The notes below the pieces were generated by a model. It saw only the letters and a list, made by a program, of their open reading frames with translations, did not search any database and was not told where the DNA came from. From Silene conica (Eukaryota > Streptophyta > Magnoliopsida > Caryophyllales > Caryophyllaceae): 64,000 bases of DNA. Shown one piece after another: positions 1 through 9,491 of this stretch. The stretch is taken from contig CM055311.2 of the NCBI GenBank assembly GCA_029255685.2, forward strand, positions 20,827,703-20,891,702, given 5' to 3'. Each line of letters begins with the position of its first letter. Position 1 is the stretch's first letter. The position numbers were made by a program, and so were the translations under genes.

Positions 1-39
1 AACTTTTAGATCTGATGTTCCTATCATATAAGACATCTA

Positions 40-510
40 TGGGTAAAATATCATGCCATAATATTAAGATTAACTATTTTTAACACAATAAGTCACTATT
101 TATCCGATTTTAACCATTAAAATCATAAATCATGCATCACTTGGGAATAAATTCCCAAAAATTACATACATACTGTAAATATTGCATGTGACATTATGTA
201 AAGTTTTTATGGCAAAATTCCAACTATAACTATTAAAGTCGAATTTAAGTCACTATTAATCCGATTTTTACTATAAAAATCATTAATCATGCAAAATAAA
301 TCCAATAAATCTGAAAATTTATACAGGTATTTCATATATTGCATGTGACTTCTCATAAAATTTTTAAGGTCAAATTCGAAATATAACCTTATATACCCAT
401 TTTTGCTCATATTATGACTATTTATCTCATAAAATTCATAATCCATGCATATTAACTCCATTTCTTACGAAAAATCATATACAATATATTAAATATGCAT
501 GTGAGAACAT
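40..510. repeat. Tandem repeat of about 157 bp in the leader of element A
   Basis: Three degenerate copies. The landmark GCATGTGA recurs at 184, 341 and 497, and AGTCACTATT at 91 and 248, giving a period of 156-157 bp. Each copy also carries an AATCATGCA-like stretch. Tandem repeats are common in retrotransposon untranslated regions. No coding potential is seen. Confidence 0.75.
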
Positions 511-703
511 ATCAAAAAATCTCGGCCGGAAACTATTTTTAGCTATTTTTCCCATTAATTGTTGTTTAAAACCGATTTAAACTACAAAATACACAAATAA
601 ATATAAAAATGAACAATAAAAATCCATAAAATTATTTTTATGTCCTAAAACCATTTTAGAAACAGAAACTTTAACATGCAAAATTATTTTGTGATTTATC
701 ATA

Positions 704-972
704 GGATTATTTCATGAGAATAATCCATCCTATGGGTGCCCTGCAAATATTACTCCATCCTATTAATAATTCCAAATTAATCCATCATATTCACGCTTCT
801 TCTCATAACAGTCTAAGGATGATTTAAATCCATCTTTTTCAGGCAATCAATAATTTCAATTAGACTGTTATGGGAAGAGTTATGAATATGATGGATTAAT
901 TTGGAATTATTGATAGGATGGAGTGATATTTGCAGGGCACCCATAGGATGGAGTATTCTCATGAAATAATCC
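704..972. mobile_element. MITE, Mutator-like, with very long terminal inverted repeats
   Basis: A 269-bp foldback element. Its ends GGATTATTTCATGAG and CTCATGAAATAATCC begin near-perfect inverted repeats of roughly 110 bp that leave only a short central loop. It is flanked by an exact 9-bp direct repeat, TTTATCATA (695-703 and 973-981). A 9-bp target duplication is the hallmark of Mutator-like transposition. There is no ORF, so movement would need a transposase supplied in trans. It sits in the leader of element A. Confidence 0.85.
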
Positions 973-1072
973 TTTATCATAATAAACACAATAATTTCGA
1001 AATTTTCGAAATGTATGTTAAACCGATTTTAACATAAAACATGAATCCGATCATGCATGCAACAACCGTAAA

Positions 1073-1084
1073 GCTCTGATACCA
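1073..1084 (-). other. Primer binding site of element A (tRNA-Met)
   Basis: The minus-strand reading is TGGTATCAGAGC, complementary to the 3' end of plant initiator tRNA-Met. It lies two bases inside the LTR edge at 1087, which fixes the element's orientation. Confidence 0.9.
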
Positions 1085-1086
1085 AT

Positions 1087-2397
1087 TGTTGGAAACTAGG
1101 TTCCTTATTTTATACTCAAATCTAATATGAGTTTTGTTTCTTTAAGTTTAGTCATAAAACTTAAATGGATCTTATGCATGCATGATGATATCATAAGATG
1201 TGATAGTCCTTACATTGGTTTTAGAAGGTTTATACTCAATAATCACCTATTATATGAGTCTTCAAACCACCGAAATACCCTTAAACGATCTAAGAAAAAT
1301 CGTCTCCAAAAGATGCGTATCAAGGACCCGATCTCAAACTAATACTAATTTTGTTACTAGAAAATTAGTATAAGTATACTAGAAATAATAATAATAATAT
1401 TACTCTTAATATTATTATTATAGGAAATAATTATTTCCTTACTAAAAACTATTTTACTTAGAAATATATTGAGAATGATGTTGTGGTGTTGTGTTAGTGT
1501 AAGCATCAACTTAGCAACAACAACTAGTGTGTAAAAACCCTTAGTCATTTGTGAGGTGTGTTTGAGGGTATTTAAAGAGCAAATGTGAGCTTACTTGCTC
1601 ACTCTTTGGCCGGCAATCACATGCCCACAATGGCCTATGCATGCCCTTTCTTTTACTTACACAAAAGCAAGAATATGCCTTACACTCTTACACATTCACT
1701 TACACACACAATCCTTATACACTTACACACACAAACTCACATGTATATATACTACATGTTTACACGGTCCAAATGAGGTCCAAAATGGACCCATTTTATC
1801 TTTGTCAATTGTGTTAATTTGTAACATGTCACATATGTTGCATAACACATGACCCAATTTGTTAATTGTGCAATTTTAACTATTAAAATTCATAATTTAC
1901 AAATTTATTACATTTAAATAATTTCACTAATAATTTCGAAATTATTATTGTATAAAAATGTAATGTCATAATTTAATTACAACTCTTTGTAATTTTATGA
2001 TCAACCGTGTTCATTCTCAATTTAATCGTTTCCCAAACGAATAAATAAAAAACCGAGTAATAAAACTATTTTATTACTTTGACTATTATTATTATAATCC
2101 TATTATAAAAATATTCGTCATATAAAATTATTTCCAAAATTTCCAGTTATTAATTAATTTGTATCCAATACAATATTAATTAATTATTCCATTGAGACGG
2201 AATTCCCTAAAGATATGACCTTAAGGGATCAACTGATCACCACCATCATATGACGATAATGTCAAACTCTAGACAGCCAATCATTATCGATAAATGTTGA
2301 TCAGTCGACTTTAAAAGAGTAACACTCCCAGTTGTGTTTCATTCAAATGAGTTTTAATTACGTCAAAACACTATTGTCGAGGACACTTCCTCCAACA
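1087..2397 (-). repeat. 5' LTR of element A
   Basis: 1311 bp bounded by TGTTGG and CCAACA. On the minus strand it starts TGTTGGAGGAAGTG. A TATA-like TTTAAATA reads on the minus strand near 1566-1577. It contains an 18-bp palindrome, AGGAAATAATTATTTCCT, near 1422, an AT-rich hairpin near 1387-1421, and the nested stem-loop at 2229-2308 shared in structure with copia B and C. Confidence 0.85.
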
Positions 2398-2890
2398 GAG
2401 TTTACCATTGAGCTTGTTCCAGGTACATGACCTATATCTAAGGCTCCCTACCGTATGGCTCCACCGGAGTTGAAAGAATTGAAGCAACAACTTGAAGAGA
2501 TAATAGAGAAAGGATTCATTCGACCGAGTGCCTCTCCTTGGATTGCTCCTGTGCTTTTTGTCAAAAAGAAAGATGGTTCCATGAGACTTTGCATTGACTA
2601 TAGGGAATTGAACAGGGTTACGGTGAAGAACCGATATCCTCTTCCCAGGATTGATGACTTGTTCGATCATCTTAGAGGTGCTTCCATATTTTCCAAGATT
2701 GACCTTTGTTCAGGGTATCATCAGACTCCAGTTAGAAAGGCTAACATTGCGAAGACTGCTTTTCGTACCAGATATGGGCACTTTGGGTTCGTTGTCATGC
2801 CTTTTGGTTTGACGAATGCTCCTGCTATCCTCATGGATCAGATGAACAAGACGTTCAATGAGTTTCTAGACACTTGCGTTGTGGTGTTTA
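2398..2890 (+). pseudogene. Gypsy pol, reverse transcriptase N-terminal part
   Basis: Start of the reverse transcriptase domain: polybasic entry region, [27 protein letters not shown], then FGLTNAPA, ending at VVVFI just before the catalytic Asp-Asp. Reading is open from 2431, but an in-frame TGA at 2428-2430 lies directly upstream. The 5' side (gag, protease) is cut off by element A, and the 3' side is cut by copia B, whose GTTTA target duplication is 2886-2890. The remainder is at 20236-21961. It is not functional as it stands. Confidence 0.9.
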
Positions 2891-3890
2891 TCTGGGGAAT
2901 AAAACATGTATTCACCCTAAAAATGCAGGATTATAACGAAAAATTGCAAATGCGTTTATGGTCATAAGACAAGAAAAACGTGAAAGAGAAAACAACCTTA
3001 GGTCCTTGCGCGATTGGCCTAAGAACAGAAATTAAAGTAAATTCCCTCCTATAACTTGCACCCAAGACTTTGTTTGAGACGATGCCGTGTGTGCTAGAAT
3101 GCTATCCAATTGCCTTGCAATATGGGGAGAGTTTTGTGAGGTTTTACAGATGTGAGATCTATGTTTTGGGAGAAGAATGCTCTCAAAACCCTAGTTTTCT
3201 TAAGATGTAATTGTGAGTCAGTAGAATGAGTAACCTGACAAAAGGAGAAGTCCTCTCCTCTTGTACTACTCGGTCGGCCGAATTGGAGTAGGGTAAGGGT
3301 GGGCTTTCCACTCTTACCTTATTCTTTTGCGTGATTCGACCCGTTTTGCTAAAATATAATCGCGGGTTTTAATTATAAATTGCACACATGTCATCAGATA
3401 TTAATGCAGTCGATACATAAATAATGGTCTGATAAAATTACGATATTGTATAATTAGCCAAATTAATATAACTATTTATATTAATACGCGAATTCAATAT
3501 TTAATTAAATATAACCGTTTATATTTAATTTACGAATTAATCATGTAATCAGTATTAGCTAAAATTATTTAATCCGTATTAAATAATTATCTCAACATCT
3601 TATTGACTAATTTAATAGTTAATACCTCTGACTAACTGTTTAGTCGTATCCGGCATAAACGTGATTGTATTTTCATACCTTCATATCTCTCAAACGTGTC
3701 ATATAGGTGTGACGTATAGGGACCAGTTGATCACCGCCATCCGTATGACAATAACGCCAAACTTATCTAGCAAGCCAACCGTTATCGATAAACGTGGATC
3801 AATTGATAATAATACTGAAGTATGCCCTTGTGATCCTTTAAGAGATTTAGTAAGTCATTGTACTAACTGTCAAGGACACCAGCCCCAACA
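2891..3890 (-). repeat. 3' LTR of copia B
   Basis: 1000 bp, the same length as the 5' LTR at 19231-20230, which supports these edges. The right edge CCCCAACA abuts a polypurine tract (3891-3901). Copia C, from the same family, uses an LTR edge 74 bp further into this flank. Confidence 0.85.
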
Positions 3891-3975
3891 ATCTCCCACT
3901 TGTCCGTACAAGGGTATGTGCAATGACGTTATCACACTACATGTGGAGGAAACAAGCTCCAACAAACTCCCACTT
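3891..3975 (-). other. Duplicated polypurine tract of copia B
   Basis: On the minus strand two near-identical tracts occur 74 bp apart: AAGTGGGAGTT followed by TGTTGGAG (tract end at 3965) and AAGTGGGAGAT followed by TGTTGGGG (tract end at 3891). Each is preceded by CTTGTACGGACAAG-like sequence. Either could prime plus-strand DNA synthesis. B's integrated 5' end matches use of the downstream one. Confidence 0.75.
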
Positions 3976-4203
3976 GTCCGTACAAGTGTAGGTGCGATAA
4001 CCGATTCTCATACCCTTTTAAAATTTCTCCCACTCAATGTAAGACAATTTGCAAATCCGTATTTGCAAAGGTCGTATCTCACAATCGATCTGTATCAAGA
4101 GTGGTTTCCCCGACTAGAGAGTAACTTAACTAATAAAACGAATCTGTATTCGAGCATGGCCATGCATTTCAGTTACTACTCCTCGAGTGGCCCTGAGAAA
4201 TGA
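3916..4203 (+). CDS. Antisense ORF between pol and 3' LTR of copia B (95 codons)
   Basis: The open frame runs opposite to B's genes, across the polypurine tracts. It starts MCNDVITLHVE and ends YYSSSGPEK. Copia C carries an antisense frame of exactly the same length (14073-14360) with mostly conservative differences. I do not recognise a domain. Antisense ORFs in the space between pol and the 3' LTR are described for some plant retrotransposons, but conservation here could also reflect constraint on the polypurine and LTR sequence. Upstream the frame extends openly into the LTR to about 3661. Coding status is unproven. Confidence 0.3.
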   Translation: MCNDVITLHVEETSSNKLPLVRTSVGAITDSHTLLKFLPLNVRQFANPYLQRSYLTIDLYQEWFPRLESNLTNKTNLYSSMAMHFSYYSSSGPEK

Positions 4204-4312
4204 TAAAATCCTGATAAGGGTTTAGATATTTCCCTCAACTCGAATCCTGCAGATGTAAGCACATCATGAAATAACCCAGCAAAAATCCTCTTGGCCCCTG
4301 TTACGGAAGACC

Positions 4313-4504
4313 GTGGGAAAGAAACCAAAGTTACCCAAAATCTGCCTTAATATCAAGAGACAGTTGAAAGTCAAAAAACTCGACTCTAAGGAACACTATG
4401 GAGGTCCTATCCACGACCTGGCACCCAATGTTATAAAACATTTAGGACTCCATAACGTTGTCACGGGGTGTCCTAAGAGATATCCGTATAACTCGCCTTT
4501 GTGA
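4313..4504 (+). CDS. Second antisense ORF in copia B (63 codons)
   Basis: Lysine-rich small frame beginning MGKKPKLPKICLN and ending KRYPYNSPL, antisense to the element between the pol stop (4756) and the polypurine tract. The counterpart in copia C (13774-13986) is seven codons longer at its start, and the shared part differs at only a few residues. An insertion near 4305 in B breaks the longer N-terminus. No domain is recognised; it may be non-coding. Confidence 0.28.
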   Translation: MGKKPKLPKICLNIKRQLKVKKLDSKEHYGGPIHDLAPNVIKHLGLHNVVTGCPKRYPYNSPL

Positions 4505-4755
4505 TTGGTCCGTCAACTGTTTGACTTATGGCTCGTTGAACCCACCATCAAACAACGTCACAAAATGATTACCTGAGTTATCAGCTCAAGTGGGTAATCA
4601 AGGACTAAAACGATGTAATGTTAATCAGTTCACTTTGTGGTGTTCAAAATTCGCGTTCAATTCCACATGAAAAAGAAAACATTAAATATTATAACAATGA
4701 GGTTGTAATAGAGTACACAAGAAAATGAATTATAACATGTATTCATAAAAGAGTA

Positions 4756-6593
4756 CTACAACTTAGGAACACATCTGATTCCCATGGAATTAATGTGCCC
4801 TTCATGCTTATCACGTGGTAATGCTTTAGTGAGAGGATCAGCTATGTTGTCATCCGTAGCGATCTTATCAATGAAAATCTCCTTTTGCTCCACGTAATCT
4901 CTGATTAGATGAGCTTTCCGTTGTACATGTCTGGCTTTGTTGCTAGACTTATGCTCCTTAGCTTGGAAGATGGCACCTTTATTGTCACAATAAACGGTGA
5001 TCGGGTAATTCGAACTAGGCACTACAGATAGTCCTTGTAATAATTGACGCATCCATATTACTTCCTTAGCTGCTTCCGAAGCGGCATAGTACACGGACTC
5101 AGTTGTAGAATCTGCTGTAACACTTTGTTTAGAACTTTTCCAGCTGACAGCAGCGCCATTAAGAGTAAAAACGAATCCAAACTGAGATTTCGAATCGTCT
5201 CGATCCGTTTGGAAGCTAGCATCTGCGTAACCAGTAGCACAAAGCGTCGTCTCGCCTCCATAAATCAATCCCCAATCTTTAGTCCTCCGTAGGTACTTAA
5301 GAATGTTTTTCACGGTCATCCAGTGTTGTTCACCTGGATGAGCTTGGAATCGGCTTGGCATACTCAATGCATATGCAACGTCTGGACGTATGCATATCAT
5401 GGCATACATGATCGATCCTATAGCCGAAGCATAAGGAATTCGACTCATGCGCTCTTTCTCTTCCAATGTCTTAGCTTCTTGAGACTTGCTCAAGTGAAGC
5501 CCAGTAGCCATAGGAAGGAACCCTTTCTTGGAGTTCCTCATGCTGAATCTCTCTAGAATCTTATCTATGTAAGACTCCTGACTGAGAGACAACATCCGTC
5601 GTGATCTATCCTTGTACATACGGATGCCCAAAATTCTTTGTGCCTCTCCCAGATCTTTCATCTGGAAATGGTTTTTCAACCATGCTTTAACCGAAGAGAG
5701 GAGATGTATGTCATTCCCAATCAGGAGTATATCATCGACATAAAATACTAGGAAAACAATCTTGCTCCCACTCGACTTCATATAGAGACATGGTTCCTCG
5801 ACTGATCGAATGAAACCATTCTCTTTTATCACTTGGTCGAAGCGATGATTCCAACTCCGTGATGCTTGCTTAAGTCCATAAATGGAACGCTTAAACTTGC
5901 AAACCTTCTTAGGATGTTCCGGATCAATAAAACCCTCGGGCTGTACCGTGTACAACTCTTCCTCCAAATAACCGTTTAAGAAGGCGGTTTTAACGTCCAT
6001 TTGCCAGATTTCATAATCGTGAAATGCGGCGATCGCTAAGATAATCCGAATGGAACGCAGCATGACTACGGGTGCAAAGATCTCATCGTAGTGCGAGCCT
6101 GGCACTTGGGTGAAACCTTTAGCAACTAGTCTTGCCTTGTGGATATCTTGTTGTCCTTCAACTGCATGCTTTATCTTGTAAAGCCATTTGCATTGAAGGG
6201 GGCGTACCTTTGCAGGTAGGTCCACAAGATCCCACACGTTATTCTCATACATGGAGTCCATCTCGGATTGCATGGCTTCTAGCCATAGCTTTGAGTCAGA
6301 ACTAGTCATGGCACCTTTATAGGTTGTGGGTTCATTACCCTCTAGGAGTAAGATGTCATCTATGTCATGTTCCTCGACCATACCATTGTATCTGTCCGGA
6401 GGAATAGAGACTCTTCCCGACCTCCTAGGTTCCTCAGGAATATCTACCGTAGTCGAGGTTGAAGGAACTGCTTCCTCCAATGGTTGCTTGGTAGTTGGTT
6501 CTTGAATCTCCGATAGATCGAAGGTTCTATTACTCGACTTATTCTCGAGAAATTCTTTCTCCAAGAACGTCGCACTAGCCGCAACAAAAACAC
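4756..6593 (-). pseudogene. Copia B pol, 3' part (integrase end, reverse transcriptase, RNase H)
   Basis: On the minus strand this continues the pol piece at 15380-16734 after the insertion of copia C at 6594-6598. It holds the proline/serine-rich linker after the integrase, the reverse transcriptase with [14 protein letters not shown] and YVDDILLIGND, and RNase H with GYADASF and a tail ending CVPKL. The frame is open for 602 codons from 6564. It is close in sequence to the intact C polyprotein, with scattered substitutions such as a changed residue in the RNase H STTESEYYAA stretch (here VYYAA, Glu to Val). The gene is not expressible because its upstream half is separated by 8.8 kb and carries stop codons. 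Confidence 0.92.
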
Positions 6594-6598
6594 GTTGT

Positions 6599-7661
6599 TG
6601 TTGGAGATTGTGTCCTCCACATGTAGTGTGATAACGTCATTGCACATACCCTTGTACGGTCAAGTGGGAGATTGTTGGGGCTGGTGTCCTTGACAATTAA
6701 GTACAATGACTTATTAAATCTCTTTAAGGATCACAAGGGCATACTTTTGTATTATTACCAGTTGATCCACGTTTATCAATAACGGTTGGCTTGCTAGATA
6801 AGTTTGACGTTATTGTCATACGGATGGCGGTGATCAACTGGTCCCTATACGTCACACCTATAGGACACGTTTGAGAGATGTGAAGGTATGAAAATACAGT
6901 CACATTTATGCCGGATATGACTAAACAGTTAGTCAGAGGTGTTGACTAATAAATTAGTCAATAAGATGTTGAGATTATTATTTAATACGGATTAAATAAT
7001 TTTAGCTAATACAGATTACAAGATTAATTCGTAAATTAAATATAAACGGTTATATTTAATTAAATATAGTATTCGCGTATTAATATAAACAGTTATATTA
7101 ATTTGGGTAATTATACAATATCGTATTTTGTCAGACCATTATTAATATATCGACTGTATTAATATCTGATAACATGTTACGATTTATAAATAAAACCCGC
7201 GAACAACTTAAAGCTAAACGGGTCGAATCACGCATAGGTATAAGGTAAGAGTGAAAAAGCCCACTCCTACCCTACCCGTTCGGCCGACCATGTGGTACTA
7301 CATAAGGAGAGTTTTTCTCCTTATGTCAGTTACTGGTTGAATCACAATCTCAAGAATTAGGGTTTTGAGAACATCTTTTTCCCAAAACTCAGATCTCACA
7401 TCTAAAACCTCACAAAAGCTCTCCCCATATTGCAAGGCAATTGGAGAGTATTTTCTAGCACACGCGGCATCATCTCAATCAAGTCTTGGGTGCAAGTTAT
7501 AGGAGGGAATTTACTTTAATTCCTGTTCTTAGGCCATAAGCACAAAGGACCAAAGGTTGAATCCTTTTTCATGCTTTTTATTAACTTATGACTATAAACA
7601 CAACTGTATTTTTCATTATAATCCTGCAAGTTTAGGGTGAATACATGCTTTATTCCCCACA
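6599..7661 (+). repeat. 5' LTR of copia C
   Basis: Starts TGTTGGAGATTG and ends TTCCCCACA. Its first 74 bp (6599-6672) correspond to sequence outside the LTR in copia B; an internal polypurine-like AAGTGGGAGAT at 6662-6672 precedes TGTTGGGG, the LTR start used by B. A TATA-like GTATAAGG is near 7230. The nested stem-loop is at 6758-6841. Confidence 0.95.
6758..6841 (+). other. Nested stem-loop in the copia LTR, conserved with base-pair changes
   Basis: Outer stem CCAGTTGATC (6758-6767) with GATCAACTGG (6832-6841), 10 bp. Inner stem CAATAACG (6777-6784) with CGTTATTG (6808-6815), 8 bp. The same two stems form in copia B (around 20063-20146) and in the distant element A (2229-2308) with different bases, including paired changes and G-U intermediates. 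Position in the LTR suggests U3 or R; the transcription start is not known. Confidence 0.65.
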
Positions 7662-7663
7662 AG

Positions 7664-7676
7664 TGGTATCAGAGCC
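7664..7676 (+). other. Primer binding site of copia C (tRNA-Met)
   Basis: TGGTATCAGAGCC, two bases after the LTR end, complementary to initiator tRNA-Met. Confidence 0.95.
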
Positions 7677-9491
7677 TTAGGACATGAAAATTTTACTTTT
7701 GTGTTTTTCATAAGTTTTTTTTAAAAAGATTTTGAAAAATCTCGTTTCTGCCGCTGCGTCGGTCGGTCGACCAGTATTAGCGGTCGGTCGACCGCCCCTG
7801 TGTGAGTTTTCTGTTTTTTTTAAAAACAGTTTCCTTTGTGGGTTTTCGATCTTGTTTTTCGATTCCTGTTTACATATTGTTAATTAATCGATATTCTTGA
7901 CAATATGTGAACCTTTGTTGATGTTATTTTTGATTTACTTGTTTTAAATCAAAGTTTAAAAGGTAAAAACTTGTGTTAATTTCAAAAATTGCAGCGTTTT
8001 GCGTTTTCTGAAATTCGTTTTTACTGCATGTTGGTCGGTCGACCTAATTAATAGGTCGGTCGACCGATTTCACTGTTGCAGAATTTTTCCGTTTTTCGGC
8101 AGGAGGTCGGTCGACCACAAGTTCTGGTCGGTCGACCTCCCCCCTGTAACAGACTCGTTTTTTATTTTATTTTCGAAAATAACATGTTTTATTTTCACAT
8201 GGCTTAAAATAATATACTATATACGGAAATAGTGTATTATTTAGTGAAACGGTTCACCCTCGTTTGATACATATTGTTTTAAAACAGTTTAAAATAATGG
8301 ATTATATGTTTGTTAAAATTGGTGATTAAAACGGTATAGTCACTTAATTTTAATCTTAAAAGGTGGTTTGGTATAAATTTATTAATCATAATAACAGTAT
8401 TATGTCATGTATGAATTTTATTTAGTTGATGCATTTTATTTATCGTCTTGTGAATGCCTTGAATGCTTTCAATAACGTATTTAATTTTTGCAAACGGTTG
8501 TAACTTAGTGTGGCCTTAGAAGATTGTGTCACCGTAATGATGGGACACGATCTTGCTTGTAATTTTGAGATCTTGAATCTCCGTTTTGGGTTTTTGCCAT
8601 GTAATTACTTTTGTATTTAAATTAGAATGTATCTAGGACTACTTTTGTAATTTAAATTAGTAATTTTGTGAAGACCAAAGACAAGACGGAGACCGGATGC
8701 TCACTCCCGCTGCAAGGACCAAGATGGAGCATCAAGACAAGCTTCTAGGGTCCAACAGTGGATTCCAAGTTGTTTTATGTTTATTTTGGTAGGATAGGCC
8801 ACACTAGGACTTTTATTTACGTTTATTGCATTTATCTTTATGCTTTCATCGATAATAGCTTGCATCATTTTCCGCCTAAAAACCAAACCACCTATATCAT
8901 GCCTGAAAACTGACTCATGTAGAGGTCACGCGTTAGTTTTCTGTGACAATACAGATGTCACATGTCTTTAAAAGGCATCACTTTATTTAATTCATTCACG
9001 CAAATGCTAGTTTTTAGTTCACTTAAATATGGATAAATAAAAGTTGATGGGGTCTTCCTCGTATAACCAAAAATTGAGATTAGTCTTTATAAATCAGCCT
9101 CCCATGAATCCCTTCTTCGTCGGTAGGCATAATATGACCCCTTCTACGTCGGGTAAGTGGGAACAGATGATTTATTTTATCTCAACATCATGGTCACTCG
9201 ATAATATTCCAGTGACTGAGATGGACTAATAGATAGGATATACGGAAATCTATCGACCAAGAGTTCCAACGATTGGAATTAGCCAAACTGTGGGCTTATC
9301 AATATACGGAAATTGAGTCTTGGGATCGTTTATATAATTCTTGAGGGAGATCAATTATATAAATGCATGAGTCTACGAGTTTAAATTCAATTTAATATAG
9401 ACTTAAATCACAACAATAAGTTGCTTATATGGTTTTGTTTTATCTTCTTTTCAGTGTAGAACACGTTCATTAAAACTGCTGTAAAACTAAA
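7677..9491 (+). other. Untranslated leader of copia C
   Basis: 1.8 kb between PBS and gag with no convincing ORF. It contains the three paired 12-mer modules at 7761-8137. The leader of copia B (17569-19216) is homologous along its length but differs at the modules. Packaging and dimerisation signals are expected in this region in LTR elements. Confidence 0.8.
7761..8137 (+). repeat. Three paired GGTCGGTCGACC modules in copia C leader
   Basis: Pairs at 7761-7772/7782-7793, 8033-8044/8054-8065 and 8105-8116/8126-8137. All six copies are the identical 12-mer and all three spacers are exactly 9 nt but of unrelated sequence. As RNA the two arms of a pair form a 12-bp hairpin with two central G-U pairs and a 9-nt loop; as DNA each copy is a dyad (GGTCG, GT, CGACC) and the copies are two helical turns apart. 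Confidence 0.95.

Larger units (their letters stand above)
1..2397 (-). mobile_element. Copia-type element A, 5' end only (5' LTR, PBS, leader)
   Basis: Partial LTR retrotransposon on the minus strand. Its 5' LTR is on the right, followed leftward by a tRNA-Met primer binding site and about 1 kb of AT-rich leader running off the window. No gag frame is seen in the visible part, so coding DNA must lie further left or be lost. The LTR ends abut a gypsy pol frame at 2398, so the element inserted into that gypsy copy; the adjoining GAGTT (2398-2402) would be one target duplication, but its partner is outside the window. A U3 block at 2229-2308 is related to the LTRs of copia B and C, which makes A a distant relative. 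The copia assignment rests on that relation and on the PBS, not on protein. Confidence 0.75.

Noticed and set aside
1073-1084. tRNA gene suggested by tRNA-complementary sequences next to LTRs
   Set aside because: These are 12-18 nt primer binding sites only; no cloverleaf is present anywhere in the window.
1387-1439. AT-rich hairpin and 18-bp palindrome in LTR A as part of the module system
   Set aside because: Composition is nearly pure A/T with simple ATT repeats, so such pairing is expected by chance; the geometry differs from 12-9-12.
7761-8137. Regularly spaced short repeats as a CRISPR-like array
   Set aside because: Repeats come in isolated pairs with 9-nt spacers inside plant retrotransposons. 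There is no array and no cas genes.
7999-8232. 77-codon ORF in the copia C leader
   Set aside because: It overlaps the paired modules and lies in the untranslated leader; the B leader does not retain it.
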